64,000 bases of DNA from Algoriphagus mannitolivorans DSM 15301 (GTDB lineage Bacteria > Bacteroidota > Bacteroidia > Cytophagales > Cyclobacteriaceae), in NCBI RefSeq assembly GCF_000429425.1, contig NZ_AUBV01000005.1, positions 186,001 to 250,000 on the forward strand, read 5' to 3'. The position numbers and the translations under genes were made by a program. The stretch's first letter is position 1. Each line of letters opens with the position of its first letter. Shown piece after piece: positions 34,651-44,171 of this stretch. The notes below the pieces were generated by a model. It saw only the letters and a list, made by a program, of their open reading frames with translations, was not told the DNA's origin and ran no database searches.

Positions 34651-37600
34651 TTACTTTGCGTTGAAGGTAATTCCTGTGATAATGGCAGTCCCTAAATCCG
34701 CTCCTTTCGGATCGCTTAGGAAATACAGTTTATGTTTTTTTCCATCCTGCCCACCTGTAATTTGAAGGGTTCCCATATGGAAAGGAATCGGCATTCCTGG
34801 CACTTGCATTCCCGGACCTGGATTCACGGATCCTTGACCGACTACGGGTCCGGTTGGGCTGTCTTGACGGATTTCGAATGTCAATGGCTTCGTCACCTCA
34901 GACTGAATAGCGATGTTTAAAGTGACTGAGCCAATTCCTGTCAAATCCATGGCCGGCAATGCAAAAGATGCTGCCTGACCTGGAATAGTCAGTAAGGTTT
35001 GACCATTGAAAACCATCTTATTAAATCCTACAAATTCGCCGGCCAATGAAAGACTCGGAGAATTGGAAGTCAAAACCAAGGAATTGGCTCCAGTCAAAGG
35101 CTTGATATTTTCTCCTCCTTTATCGGTATAGGTGGCGGAAATGACCAAGGCTCCGGTAGGCGAGGGCTGCTTGCCCAAGGTCGGGTCCACAGTGCCTTTT
35201 GGAGCAAGGCTAGGCTTGCTTTCATTTTTCAGAGAAAGGATATAGGTCACCAATGCATTTGCATCGGCAGATTTCAAATCCGGGTTGGCTGGCATGGCAG
35301 TCTCTCCCCATACGCCTCCGCCACCGTTTTTGATTTTGTTGAGCAGGTAATTTCTATCCCGCTCACGGTATTTTTTAGCGACCTCTGTATAAGCTGGGCC
35401 AATAGAGGCCTCGCTTTCTTTATGACAGGTTTTACAGGTCAGAGATTGTACCAGTGACTTTCCGGTCATGGCTTCACTCATCACTTTGTGCCCCATGTCT
35501 GCCTCGGCCAAGTCAATACCCGACACATAATCCGCAGACACGTACAAGGAACTCATGTCCAAACTTGCATTAGGCTCGTCGGGATCAGAAGCAGTCACAG
35601 TGTAGGAGACTTTCTTTCCAGGGAAATAAAAAGACTGATTGCCATCAATGGCGATCTGAATCACAGGAGCTGTATTTCCGGAGTACACGTTTACCGGTAC
35701 GCTGCTTCCTTCCAAACCAGCAGGATCTTTAGCAATTACTTTTACTTCAAAATCCCCTACAGAATTGAAAGTATGTGTCAGGGTAGGTTCGGAAGTGGTT
35801 TTGGTTTCTCCATTTCCAAGGTCCCAAGTATAAGTGATAGGATCTTTTTCCGGATCACTTGCGCTCGCAGTGAAAGTGACTGTCAGTGGGTTTTTACCCG
35901 AAGTTTTATCCACACTTAGGCTAGTCACAGTGGGAGCCCTATTGCCTCCATTGTAATCAATTCTGAATAGACCTGCGTCAGGGTTTTTGGTAAACCATCC
36001 ATTTCCATACTCGAGGATGTAGATTTTTCCATCAGGCCCCATTTCCATATCCATCAGGGCGTTGAATTTCGTGCCTGGCATGAAAGGCTCCATTTTATCA
36101 AAATCCCCATTTTCAGTCATCGTTACGACTTTGATCCATCCTCTGATCCATTCGTAGATAAATAGTTTTCCATCAAAGTAATCTGGATATCGGGTCTCTG
36201 CCGGATACATGTCGGAATAGTAAACGGGACCTGCCATGGCATTTCTTCCTCCTGTTCCGACAGAAGGGAAATCAGGGGAAGCTGCATAAGGATACCAAAT
36301 GAATGCCGGCTGAACTGGTGGAAGCTTTTGCAAGCCAGTATTATGAGGAGAATTGTTTACCGGGCCGGCAGGATCAAAGGCTGGTCCAGGTTGGCCGGTT
36401 TCATAATTAAATTCTCGGTAAGGATAGTTGTTTCCGATAATATAAGGCCAACCATAATGTCCGGCCTTTTTCGCCTGATTAACTTCATCATATCCTCTAG
36501 GACCTTTCACGTCCAAAGAATCATTGTTGGCATCAGGACCGACTTCTCCCCAATAAAGGAATCCGGTTTTTTGATCCACGGAGATTCTGTAAGGATTTCT
36601 GAGTCCTTGGACAAAAATTTCAGGGCGCGTTCCTTCAGTGCCTTGAGGGTAGAGGTTGCCTTCAGGAATGGAATAGCTTCCGTCTTCATTGACTTTAATT
36701 TTGATGATTTTTCCTCTCAAGTCATTGGAGTTACCAGAGCTTCTTCGGGCATCGTATTGCTTATTCCCCTCGCGACCGTCCAGCGGGGCATACCCGTTGA
36801 GGGTGTAAGGAGTGTTGGGCTGATTGAATGGAGTAGAATTATCACCCGTAGAAAGGAAAAGGTTTCCCTGAGCGTCAAAGGCGATTGAGCCTCCGGTATG
36901 GCAGCAAATATTTCTTTGTGAGTAAAGCTCCAGGATCACTTGCTCAGAGCTCATGTCCCAGACTCCGTTTGCAAATTTAAATCTAGAGAGTCGGTTGATT
37001 TCCTGATCTCCTGTCGGAGAATAGAAAGCGTAGACCCAGTTGTTTTTGGCATAATCAGGGTCTTTTTGCAAGCCCATCACCCCTTCTTCAGCATTGACTC
37101 CCTGAACTTCAGCTTTCCAGTAAACATCAAGTTTTGCCACTTCTTTCAGTTCACCTGTCGCATTGTTATAATGTAGGATCTCACCCCTTCTTTGAGCCAC
37201 CAAAATGTCCAGATTTGGTAGTACGGTCATTTCTGTAGGTTCAGTAAACTCACCAATAGAAAGTGTAGTCTTGGTAAATCTGTTTTCCTCTGGGGTTCTT
37301 TTGGATTTGGCTTTAGCGTAGTCCAATTCCTCATTTTCTCCGATAGCATACTGGATACCAGCCAGCAAATGCTTTAGAAAATTATCTTCTGAAAATGATT
37401 CATGCGTATGACCCCCTCCGGTGTACCAAGCACGGCCGCCGTCAAAATCATGATACCAAGCAATCGGATGTTCTCCCATGTCCAAACCTCCTTCATAGGA
37501 AGCTTCATCCAGCATTAAGAGCTTTTTGGTGTTGGGATTGACGTTTTTGTAGCTGTACCACTCGTCTGTTCTTTCCCAAGTATTGGGAAGAAAATCTACA

Positions 37601-38094
37601 GAAGGGTGTTTCTCCCCTGTTTTGGAGATTTTTCCCGGCTGTACGTTGGGGTGTGGGTCGTTTATTCCGGGGTGATCGGCAAAATACCCCCCTACAAGAC
37701 GGCCATACCAGCCCCACTCGTATTCGGTATCTGCCGCCGCATGGATTCCGACAAAGCCACCTCCGGATTGGATGTAGCGTTCGAAGTCAGCTTCCTGATA
37801 ATGATCCAGTACGTTTGCTGTAGTGCTCAGAAATATCACCGCGGCATATTGGGCGAGATTCTCCTCATTGATGTTTGCGGCATTTTTGGTGGTGTCCACT
37901 TCAAAGCCGTTTTCTGCTCCCAACTTTTGGATAGCAGCAATCCCGGAAGGGATGGATTCATGATAAAATCCTGCAGTTTTGCTGAAGATCAAGACTTTTG
38001 GCTTTCCTTCTCTCTTTTTGGAGCAAGAAGCCAGTCCTATCCCCAAAACAAGCAGCAGGACCAATAGGCTACGTAGGTTTTTTGGGTAATTCAT
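34651..38094 (-). CDS. ThuA / PQQ-dependent sugar dehydrogenase / PKD / cytochrome c fusion lipoprotein
   Basis: An 1147-residue lipoprotein (lipobox LASC near residue 24). Domain order: ThuA-like trehalose utilisation domain (about 32-270, KVLIFSKTAGFYHESI, YEGGLDMGEHPIAWYHDF); a GSDH/sorbosone dehydrogenase-type propeller (about 280-720, DILVAQRRGEILHYN, NICCHTGGSIAFD, GLRNPYRISVD); a PKD domain (about 725-815, SDPEKDPITYTWDLGNGE); a cytochrome c segment with CKTCH near 884-888 and a Met-containing GETAMPANPDLK; and a C-terminal beta-domain like CBM6 (about 990-1147). It should oxidise a carbohydrate outside the inner membrane and pass electrons to its own haem c. Confidence 0.9.
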   Translation of the reverse strand: MNYPKNLRSLLVLLLVLGIGLASCSKKREGKPKVLIFSKTAGFYHESIPSGIAAIQKLGAENGFEVDTTKNAANINEENLAQYAAVIFLSTTANVLDHYQEADFERYIQSGGGFVGIHAAADTEYEWGWYGRLVGGYFADHPGINDPHPNVQPGKISKTGEKHPSVDFLPNTWERTDEWYSYKNVNPNTKKLLMLDEASYEGGLDMGEHPIAWYHDFDGGRAWYTGGGHTHESFSEDNFLKHLLAGIQYAIGENEELDYAKAKSKRTPEENRFTKTTLSIGEFTEPTEMTVLPNLDILVAQRRGEILHYNNATGELKEVAKLDVYWKAEVQGVNAEEGVMGLQKDPDYAKNNWVYAFYSPTGDQEINRLSRFKFANGVWDMSSEQVILELYSQRNICCHTGGSIAFDAQGNLFLSTGDNSTPFNQPNTPYTLNGYAPLDGREGNKQYDARRSSGNSNDLRGKIIKIKVNEDGSYSIPEGNLYPQGTEGTRPEIFVQGLRNPYRISVDQKTGFLYWGEVGPDANNDSLDVKGPRGYDEVNQAKKAGHYGWPYIIGNNYPYREFNYETGQPGPAFDPAGPVNNSPHNTGLQKLPPVQPAFIWYPYAASPDFPSVGTGGRNAMAGPVYYSDMYPAETRYPDYFDGKLFIYEWIRGWIKVVTMTENGDFDKMEPFMPGTKFNALMDMEMGPDGKIYILEYGNGWFTKNPDAGLFRIDYNGGNRAPTVTSLSVDKTSGKNPLTVTFTASASDPEKDPITYTWDLGNGETKTTSEPTLTHTFNSVGDFEVKVIAKDPAGLEGSSVPVNVYSGNTAPVIQIAIDGNQSFYFPGKKVSYTVTASDPDEPNASLDMSSLYVSADYVSGIDLAEADMGHKVMSEAMTGKSLVQSLTCKTCHKESEASIGPAYTEVAKKYRERDRNYLLNKIKNGGGGVWGETAMPANPDLKSADANALVTYILSLKNESKPSLAPKGTVDPTLGKQPSPTGALVISATYTDKGGENIKPLTGANSLVLTSNSPSLSLAGEFVGFNKMVFNGQTLLTIPGQAASFALPAMDLTGIGSVTLNIAIQSEVTKPLTFEIRQDSPTGPVVGQGSVNPGPGMQVPGMPIPFHMGTLQITGGQDGKKHKLYFLSDPKGADLGTAIITGITFNAK

Positions 38095-38205
38095 GGAAAT
38101 TATAATTTTTTAGAAAAATAGGGAAAAAGTGCTAAAGCAACGGTTTAAAGTGCTGGAAATGGAAATATTATAGCTCAACCCCCGGATTTTATCGATGAAA
38201 ATTTT

Positions 38206-39351
38206 TCAAAGAAGCGCTGCTCCTCGACTTAATTTTACGGGAATGAAATCAGGACTTTTTTGGAAAGTCTTTTCATAACCTTCACTGAGGATAGTTTTAA
38301 AAGATTCCAATTCGGAGGTTTTGACTAGATTGATGGTGCATCCTCCGAATCCTCCTCCCATCATCCGGCTGCCTAAGACAAAATCCAAACACTGGGCCTT
38401 TTCAGCCAAAAAATCCAATTCTGCACAGCTGACTTCGTAGTCTTTGCTGAGGCTTTGATGGGAATCGTTCAGCAATTTTCCGAAAGTTGCCAAATCTCCA
38501 ATGCTCAAGGCATGGGCAGCTTCAAGCACTCGCTTGCATTCGGTAATGACGTGCTTGGCTTTTGGGAAAAGATAGTTTGGAATTAAAGATTCAACCTTTA
38601 CTAAGTCGGATTCAGGGATATCTCTGAGCGTTTTTATTCCCGGAAAATGAGCTTGAAGGATTCTCACACTTTCCTCGCAGGCTTCTCTCCGTTTATTGTA
38701 TGCCGAATCAGCCAGAGAATGCTTGACCTTGGAATTAGCCAAAATCAGGGAAAATTCCTGGAGATCCACAGAGACTTCTTGATGAGTGTTGGTTCGGCAG
38801 TCCAGCAAAAGTGCCTTGCCTTCGGCTCCAAACGAAGAGGTATAAGGGTCCATAATCCCGCAGTTTACTCCGGCGAATAGATGCTCCGCTTTTTGTGCAT
38901 AAAGTGCGATGTTTTTTTTGGGGATACCCAATTCAAAAAGCCCGGATATCGCAGTGCCGATAGCCACCGAAAGTGCAGCTGAAGAGGATAATCCTGAACC
39001 TACCGGGATATTTCCTCCTATCAAAAGATCAAATCCTTCCAATTTGTACCCGGACTGCTGGAGTAGGGCACACATGCCCATGACGTAAGTAGCCCAATGT
39101 CCTTTTTTCGGGGATATGTAATCCAGTTCAAAACTGTATTCCTGATCAAAATCCATGGAATAAAGCCTGCAGAGCTTTTGGCTGTTTTTCTGGATTCCAA
39201 TGTAAATCCCAAAATCCACCGCTGCCGGAAAAACAAATCCTTCTTGGTAATCGGTATGCTCTCCGATCAAATTAATTCTTCCGGGAGCAAAAGCGATAAG
39301 GGGAGTGGCCGAAAAAAGGGATTGAAAGGTTTGGGCTAATTGAGGGTTCAT
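38206..39351 (-). CDS. galK: Galactokinase
   Basis: A 381-residue GHMP kinase. The galactokinase signature GRINLIGEHTDYQEGFVFPAA (24-44), the ATP loop GGNIPVGSGLSSSAALSVA and the C-terminal MMGGGFGGCTINLV are intact. Phosphorylates D-galactose to galactose 1-phosphate in the Leloir pathway. No galE, galT or mutarotase gene is in the window. A LacI regulator lies upstream in the same direction, separated by a 147-bp repeat. Confidence 0.96.
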   Translation of the reverse strand: MNPQLAQTFQSLFSATPLIAFAPGRINLIGEHTDYQEGFVFPAAVDFGIYIGIQKNSQKLCRLYSMDFDQEYSFELDYISPKKGHWATYVMGMCALLQQSGYKLEGFDLLIGGNIPVGSGLSSSAALSVAIGTAISGLFELGIPKKNIALYAQKAEHLFAGVNCGIMDPYTSSFGAEGKALLLDCRTNTHQEVSVDLQEFSLILANSKVKHSLADSAYNKRREACEESVRILQAHFPGIKTLRDIPESDLVKVESLIPNYLFPKAKHVITECKRVLEAAHALSIGDLATFGKLLNDSHQSLSKDYEVSCAELDFLAEKAQCLDFVLGSRMMGGGFGGCTINLVKTSELESFKTILSEGYEKTFQKSPDFIPVKLSRGAALL

Positions 39352-39354
39352 GAA

Positions 39355-39396
39355 GTTAGGATTAGGTTATTGGAAAATAGTTATTGAGGTAAGGTG
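39355..39396. repeat. Heptad-period repeat just upstream of galK
   Basis: GTTAGGA, TTAGGTT, ATTGGAA, AATAGTT, ATTGAGG, TAAGGTG in phase, starting three bases before the galK start codon (minus strand). On the minus strand it reads as AATAACC-type units. Confidence 0.75.
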
Positions 39397-39417
39397 AACC
39401 AGAACCTCAGAAAAATC

Positions 39418-39564
39418 TAATATGATTTTCCGCAATTGCACCACAATCCAAAATTACTTTGGTTTGGCGGTCGGAAGTCCGAAGACTGAAGCCGACTAAA
39501 ACTGAACTTCAATCGGGATTTTATTCATATTGTAAGTCCTACTGTTAAGAAAGCGGATATACAT
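39418..39564. repeat. 147-bp dispersed repeat, copy 2 (inverted)
   Basis: The reverse complement of this segment matches 6855-7001 at about 139 of 147 positions with no gaps. It occupies the gap between the lacI-type gene and galK. Confidence 0.9.
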
Positions 39565-39569
39565 AAAAT

Positions 39570-39590
39570 CTAATAACCAATAACTTATTA
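39570..39590. repeat. Short heptad repeat overlapping the LacI stop codon
   Basis: CTAATAA, CCAATAA, CTTATTA; the last unit contains the TAA stop of the minus-strand regulator gene. Confidence 0.65.
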
Positions 39591-40622
39591 ACTCTTTGCC
39601 TCAAAATGTTGGGATGATTTCCTCGGTACCAAGGTGGTCTCCAACACGATAGAGATTGGATCTTCGGAGGCAATTCCGTCCAACTGATCCAATAAGTGGC
39701 TGACTGCGAGTTTTCCCATTTCGTAACCCGGTTGTGCTACTGTGGTAAGGGGTGGTTCTACCACAGCGGAAGTGGGATTGTTGGTGAATCCAGCTAAGGC
39801 AATGTCCTCCGGGATTTTGATTTCTTGGGACTTCCATTCCGTCATGACATCCACGGCTACCGGATCAATCATGCAAAAAACAGCATCAGGCCTTGGTCTC
39901 ATGGTCAAGATTTCCTGTGCCACTTTGATGTTGCCCGGCTCTGTCAAATCGGTGATTTTGATCAAAGAATTGTCTTGGTTGACTCCAAATTCAGCCAAAG
40001 CCCGTAGATAGCCTTCTTTTCTCTTTTTGGAAATATATAGGTCTTCGGGACCTGAGACATAGACGATTCTTCGAGATCCATTTTCCAGAAGATGTTTGAC
40101 GACTTGATAAGCTCCGCCTGCATCATTGAAAGTCACCTTGGAGACGGGAATGTCTTCTTGAACACGGTCAAAAAGCACAAAGTTGATTTCCCGCTCGTAC
40201 AGGTCATACAAATGGTCAAACTGGTTGGTTTCTCGGCTCAAGGAGATCAACAGCCCGTCAACTTGACTGGAAACCAAAGTCCGGATGTTGGCTTTTTCCT
40301 GTTCCAATGATTCATTGGATTGGCAAATCATGACATTGTAGCCTCGTTTGTTGGCCATATCCTGAATTCCACTGATGCAGGAAGCAAAGAAATGAGAAGT
40401 GATTTCGGGGACGATTACTCCCAGAGTTTTGGATCGGCTGATTCGGAGACTTTGTGCCAATAGGTTTGGCTGGTAATTCATTTCCTTGGCAGCCTCTACA
40501 ATTTTTCGCTTGGTTTCGGGATGAAGTTCCGGAGAATCTTTGAGCGCTCTGGAAATGGTGGAAACCGACACGCCGAGCTTTTTGGCGATTTCCTTCATCG
40601 TAACCTGATGCCCCTTTTTCAT
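39588..40622 (-). CDS. LacI-family transcriptional regulator
   Basis: A 344-residue repressor-type protein. N-terminal HTH: VTMKEIAKKLGVSVSTISRAL, with the hinge-helix region NYQPNLLAQSLR (residues about 50-61). The effector domain begins with SKTLGVIVPEITSHFF and contains VDGLLISLSRE and the C-terminal PPLTTVAQPGYEMGKLAVSHLL. Likely sugar-responsive. It lies upstream of galK in the same orientation; regulation of galK is inference, and no operator was identified. Confidence 0.9.
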   Translation of the reverse strand: MKKGHQVTMKEIAKKLGVSVSTISRALKDSPELHPETKRKIVEAAKEMNYQPNLLAQSLRISRSKTLGVIVPEITSHFFASCISGIQDMANKRGYNVMICQSNESLEQEKANIRTLVSSQVDGLLISLSRETNQFDHLYDLYEREINFVLFDRVQEDIPVSKVTFNDAGGAYQVVKHLLENGSRRIVYVSGPEDLYISKKRKEGYLRALAEFGVNQDNSLIKITDLTEPGNIKVAQEILTMRPRPDAVFCMIDPVAVDVMTEWKSQEIKIPEDIALAGFTNNPTSAVVEPPLTTVAQPGYEMGKLAVSHLLDQLDGIASEDPISIVLETTLVPRKSSQHFEAKS

Positions 40623-40696
40623 GAATGTGCTTTAGTTTTTCTTTCCAATGCAATCGTCTGCAATTACGAATAAAGCAAAGATTTTTAGAATAACAC

Positions 40697-41677
40697 CTAT
40701 TCTTGATAAACTGTAAAAAGAACAGTCTCTCCCACGGCTTTCAAAGTGCGGGGATCTATGAGGTCCATATTGTCCTGGTGGGTGTGGTGGTAATGGCCAA
40801 ATCCGAAGTCCGGAGAAAACTCGATGATATCGATCATTGGGATTTTTGCCCATTCATTCACAAAGGCATGGTCATCTAGGATTTCAGGTGCGTCCTGCTG
40901 GATAAAAAACCCAGAGTGTCCCAATTGGGCTGCATTTCCCCAGACTTTGGAAACTATTCCTGAGGCATATTGTCTAGAATAGCCTTCCCGATAGAATCTG
41001 GCATTTTTCCCGCCGACCAAATCCACCAAGATTCCATAATAGGCAGAATAATTCGGGACATGCTTGTTTTTGGACCAATATTGAGAGCCGTGACACCACC
41101 AGATTTGGGAATTATTTCTTCCGGAGGCATTTTCAGGTTCTCCGTCATCTTCTCCGTCAAAGAAAATAAAGTCAATGCCTACCTCTGGCTTAAGGCCTTG
41201 CGCAGAAATTGTTCTGGCGATTTCCAGCAAAACACCCACGCCGGAAGCCCCGTCATTTGCACCGTCGATAGGCTCATTGATTCGATCAGTGTCCTTGTCA
41301 GCGATTCTTCTGGAGTCCCAGTGTGCCGCCAATAGAATACGCTTGGTAGCATTCGGATTATAAGAGGCAATGATGTTGGTAAGATTCCAGTTTAGCCCAT
41401 CGTAAGTTTTGGCTTGGAAGTCTTGGGTCTGAACAGACATGCCAAAGGATTCCATTCTGCTGATGATCCAGGATTTTGTGGCGGAATGCCCGGGCGTTCC
41501 GGGTATTCTTGGGCCAAAATCCACTTGCTTTTGGACGAAAGCGTAGGCCGAATCAGCATTGAAAATTGGGTAGGGCTTGACGACTACTTCTGGAACTTGG
41601 GTGTCGGAAGTTTTTTCTCCGGTACAAGCCCAAGTGAAAATCAAGAGGGCAAAAAGCCAAATGGTATTATTCTTCAT
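40697..41677 (-). CDS. M28-family metalloenzyme, glutaminyl-peptide cyclotransferase-like, lipoprotein
   Basis: A 326-residue protein with lipobox (WACTG, C18). Zinc-binding residues of the M28 fold are visible: H119 and D121 in [10 protein letters not shown]142 in [11 protein letters not shown], the Glu pair in [12 protein letters not shown] and a C-terminal His in [15 protein letters not shown]. The late HxxHQDNMD pattern and size resemble bacterial glutaminyl cyclases, which form N-terminal pyroglutamate; an aminopeptidase is the alternative. The start overlaps the cysS stop region by 11 bases. Confidence 0.83.
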   Translation of the reverse strand: MKNNTIWLFALLIFTWACTGEKTSDTQVPEVVVKPYPIFNADSAYAFVQKQVDFGPRIPGTPGHSATKSWIISRMESFGMSVQTQDFQAKTYDGLNWNLTNIIASYNPNATKRILLAAHWDSRRIADKDTDRINEPIDGANDGASGVGVLLEIARTISAQGLKPEVGIDFIFFDGEDDGEPENASGRNNSQIWWCHGSQYWSKNKHVPNYSAYYGILVDLVGGKNARFYREGYSRQYASGIVSKVWGNAAQLGHSGFFIQQDAPEILDDHAFVNEWAKIPMIDIIEFSPDFGFGHYHHTHQDNMDLIDPRTLKAVGETVLFTVYQE

Positions 41678-43160
41678 ACGCCCAATCGATTTTTTCCTTC
41701 ATGTCTTTAACCACAAAGCCCATGGCTTTCAATCCAGCGCGTATTTCATCCACTTTCGCGTAGTCTCTGGCAGTTTTCGCTTCTGAATAGAGCTTCAGTA
41801 ACAGCTCAATCATGGCATCCTGCACATCACTTTTTTCCTCAATCAATCCAAGAATGTCCACGACAAAGGTGATAAAGGTGTCCTTCAGTTTGTGGAATAC
41901 TTCTTCTCCCAAAGCTGCAGAAGAAAGTTGTCCTGTGAATATCGAATTGATTTTTTTCAACATGTTAAACAGGTGTCCAATCGCTTGGGCGGTATTGAAA
42001 TCATCGTCCATGGCTCGGTAAGCAGCAGCAATACTGCTTTCGATCTGCTTGATCTGGTTTTCATCCAAAGCAAGCTCAGTGGACGGGGAATATTCCAGGG
42101 TCCGGGCAATTCGCAATCCATTGATAATCTTTTTGTAGCCTTTTTGAGCAGCTTTTAGCGCTTCATTGGAAAAGTCCAAAGTAGATCGATAATGAGCCGT
42201 CAACATGAAGTATCGAATAGTCATCGGGCTGTAAGCTTGCTCTAGAAGCTTATGGTTACCGGTGAACAATTCCTGAAGGGTGATAAAATTCCCCAAGGAC
42301 TTGCCCATCTTCTGCCCATTGATGGTAATCATGTTGTTGTGCATCCAGTACTTGGCTGGATCCTTATGATTGCAGGCGTTTCCTTGGGCAATTTCGCACT
42401 CGTGGTGAGGAAACATCAGGTCCATCCCGCCTCCATGGATATCAAACTGGGTTCCGAGATACTTCGAACTCATCGCAGTACACTCCAAATGCCAACCCGG
42501 AAAACCTACTCCCCAAGGCGAATCCCATTTCATCAAATGCTCAGGAGCTGCCTTTTTCCAAAGTGCAAAATCCACAGAATTTCGTTTTTCACCTTGTCCA
42601 TCCAAATCTCTGGTTCCGCTGACCAATTCGTCAAGGACTCGTCCAGAAAGCTTTCCGTATTTGTAGGAATTATTGTATTTGAGCACATCAAAGTAAACCG
42701 AGCCATTGACTTCATAGGCTAAGCCTTCTTTCAGGATAGCCTCTACCAGGGCAATCTGTTCGGGAATATGTCCAGTTGCTCTAGGCTCGATGCTTGGCTT
42801 CCAGGTATTCAGCAAAGCCATGTCCCGATGATAGGTGTCCGTATATTGCTGCGCTACTTCCATAGGCTCAAGCTGTTCGAGCTTGGCTTTTTTGGCAATT
42901 TTATCTTCCCCTTCATCCGCATCTCCGGTCAAGTGACCCACGTCAGTGATGTTGCGGACATAGCGCACCCGATAGCCCAGGTGTGTCAGATACCTGTTGA
43001 CTGTGTCAAAAGTGACCGCAGGCCGTCCGTGACCCAAATGTGCGTCACCATAGACAGTCGGTCCACAGACATACATCCCTACAAAGGGTGGGTTGATGGG
43101 TGAAAACTCTTCTTTTTCCCGGGAAAGGGTGTTGTATAGCTTGAGTTGGTGCTGTTTCAT
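41667..43160 (-). CDS. cysS: Cysteinyl-tRNA synthetase
   Basis: I start at the ATG at 43160 ([11 protein letters not shown]), giving 497 residues; the frame extends 14 codons upstream through a heptad repeat but lacks conservation there. Class I synthetase: zinc ligand Cys in [16 protein letters not shown]-like [16 protein letters not shown], and KMSKS-like [10 protein letters not shown]. Charges tRNA-Cys. Last bases overlap the M28 gene. Confidence 0.96.
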   Translation of the reverse strand: MKQHQLKLYNTLSREKEEFSPINPPFVGMYVCGPTVYGDAHLGHGRPAVTFDTVNRYLTHLGYRVRYVRNITDVGHLTGDADEGEDKIAKKAKLEQLEPMEVAQQYTDTYHRDMALLNTWKPSIEPRATGHIPEQIALVEAILKEGLAYEVNGSVYFDVLKYNNSYKYGKLSGRVLDELVSGTRDLDGQGEKRNSVDFALWKKAAPEHLMKWDSPWGVGFPGWHLECTAMSSKYLGTQFDIHGGGMDLMFPHHECEIAQGNACNHKDPAKYWMHNNMITINGQKMGKSLGNFITLQELFTGNHKLLEQAYSPMTIRYFMLTAHYRSTLDFSNEALKAAQKGYKKIINGLRIARTLEYSPSTELALDENQIKQIESSIAAAYRAMDDDFNTAQAIGHLFNMLKKINSIFTGQLSSAALGEEVFHKLKDTFITFVVDILGLIEEKSDVQDAMIELLLKLYSEAKTARDYAKVDEIRAGLKAMGFVVKDMKEKIDWAYEE

Positions 43161-43165
43161 AGAAA

Positions 43166-43200
43166 GATGCAAGAAGCAAGAATCAAGAACCAAGAACTGC
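43166..43200. repeat. Heptad tandem repeat next to the cysS start
   Basis: GATGCAA, GAAGCAA, GAATCAA, GAACCAA, GAACTGC in phase, five bases upstream of the cysS start codon. Confidence 0.85.
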
Positions 43201-43356
43201 AAAATCAGCTTAAGGGTTCGGCTTGCAAAATAGGGGATTTGGCTTGGGAAATGAAAGGAATTGAATTCTTGGGGCAGTTAACTTTTCAAAAGTTCAAAAC
43301 TTTGGAAAAGTTTAAGGACAAACATCCTAAGAATCTTCAAGACTGATTTACCTTTT

Positions 43357-43686
43357 TTAAATCAAGCCTACTTTTTGTAAAAAATCGATAAAAGTTTCTT
43401 TTGGTAGATTCTCCATTCATTTTTATCAAAAATATGGATCAGGTAAACCTTCTTTTCTTCACCTACAAAAAAGTAAATTGCTCTAGCTCCGGCTGATTTC
43501 CCTTTATTTTTACTTGAGATAGAAATTCTGATTTGAAAAGATTGGAACCTAAAGGGGGACCGATTTTATAGTCCTTTTCAAGCTCTAGAATGAGTTCTAG
43601 GAGACCATTTTAAGAGAAGGGTATTTTTTAAAAAGCCGTTTGAAAAACTATTTAAAATCTGGTGTAAGAATGACTTCATAATTCAT
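43357..43686 (-). pseudogene. Decayed RelE/ParE-type toxin gene
   Basis: Minus-strand reading starts at ATG 43686: MNYEVILTPDFK, then TAG, then FFKRLFKKYPSLK. After a frameshift it continues LLELILELEKDYKIGPPLGSN. In another frame it reads FQIRISISSKNKGKSAGARAIYFFV...VYLIHIFDKNE, and in a further frame ENLPKETFIDFLQKVGLI and a stop (43357-43359). These pieces align in order with a RelE-family toxin of about 108 residues. One nonsense codon plus at least three frameshifts make it non-functional. Confidence 0.85.
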
Positions 43687-43732
43687 TCAAAAAGTCTTTT
43701 CCAAGCTCTTTTTTTTGTTTTCCCTGCTTGAT

Positions 43733-43894
43733 TTATTTTACCTGATCTAGGCTAGATTCCAATTCAGAAATAAAATCCAAAAAATCTGCTTGTTCCACCA
43801 ATTCAAATTCATTTCCCTCCTTCTTCAAAAAATCAGTGAAAGACTGAATTTGCTTTTTACTTTTTGGGTATGCTTTGATTCTCAGGGTTTCCAT
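43733..43894 (-). CDS. Small antitoxin-like ORF of the decayed RelE module
   Basis: A 53-residue ORF starting METLRIKAYPKSKKQIQ and ending ESSLDQVK. Size and position before the toxin remnant (46-base gap) fit an antitoxin of the Bacteroidota RelE pairs. The frame is intact although the toxin is dead, as often left when toxins decay first. Confidence 0.6.
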   Translation of the reverse strand: METLRIKAYPKSKKQIQSFTDFLKKEGNEFELVEQADFLDFISELESSLDQVK

Positions 43895-43952
43895 TTTCTC
43901 AAGGTTTACAGAACAAGAAATCGCTTCAGACTTTGTTTCATAATTGTGCTAG

Positions 43953-44171
43953 TTACGCAAACATCAATTTACCTTTTGGTTTTGGGATAGTTCTTCCCAA
44001 TTCTTTAGCCGTTTCGATCCATTCGGAGATGACTGTTTCCGCATTTTTTAGCGCCTCAGCATAGGATTTTCCATCAGCCGCACAACCAGCTAATTCTGGG
44101 ACCTCAGCAATGAATGCCTGGTCTGCTTCACTCCAATAAATGATGATTTCGAATTTATAGTCAACTGTCAT
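43953..44171 (-). CDS. hicB: HicB-family antitoxin
   Basis: A 72-residue single HicB domain: YKFEIIIYWSEADQAFIAEVPELAGCAADGKSYAEALKNAETVISEWIETAKELG. No separate DNA-binding tail, so autoregulation would rely on something else. Overlaps hicA by 11 bases and is translated second. Confidence 0.88.
   Translation of the reverse strand: MTVDYKFEIIIYWSEADQAFIAEVPELAGCAADGKSYAEALKNAETVISEWIETAKELGRTIPKPKGKLMFA

Noticed and set aside
36328-36888. Long antisense frames inside the ThuA/PQQ gene (also 35488-35919)
   Set aside because: Shadow frames of a well-supported multidomain protein; no homology features.
43146-43346. Plus-strand 66-codon frame overlapping the cysS start
   Set aside because: It runs through a heptad repeat and antisense cysS sequence and shows no recognisable domain.
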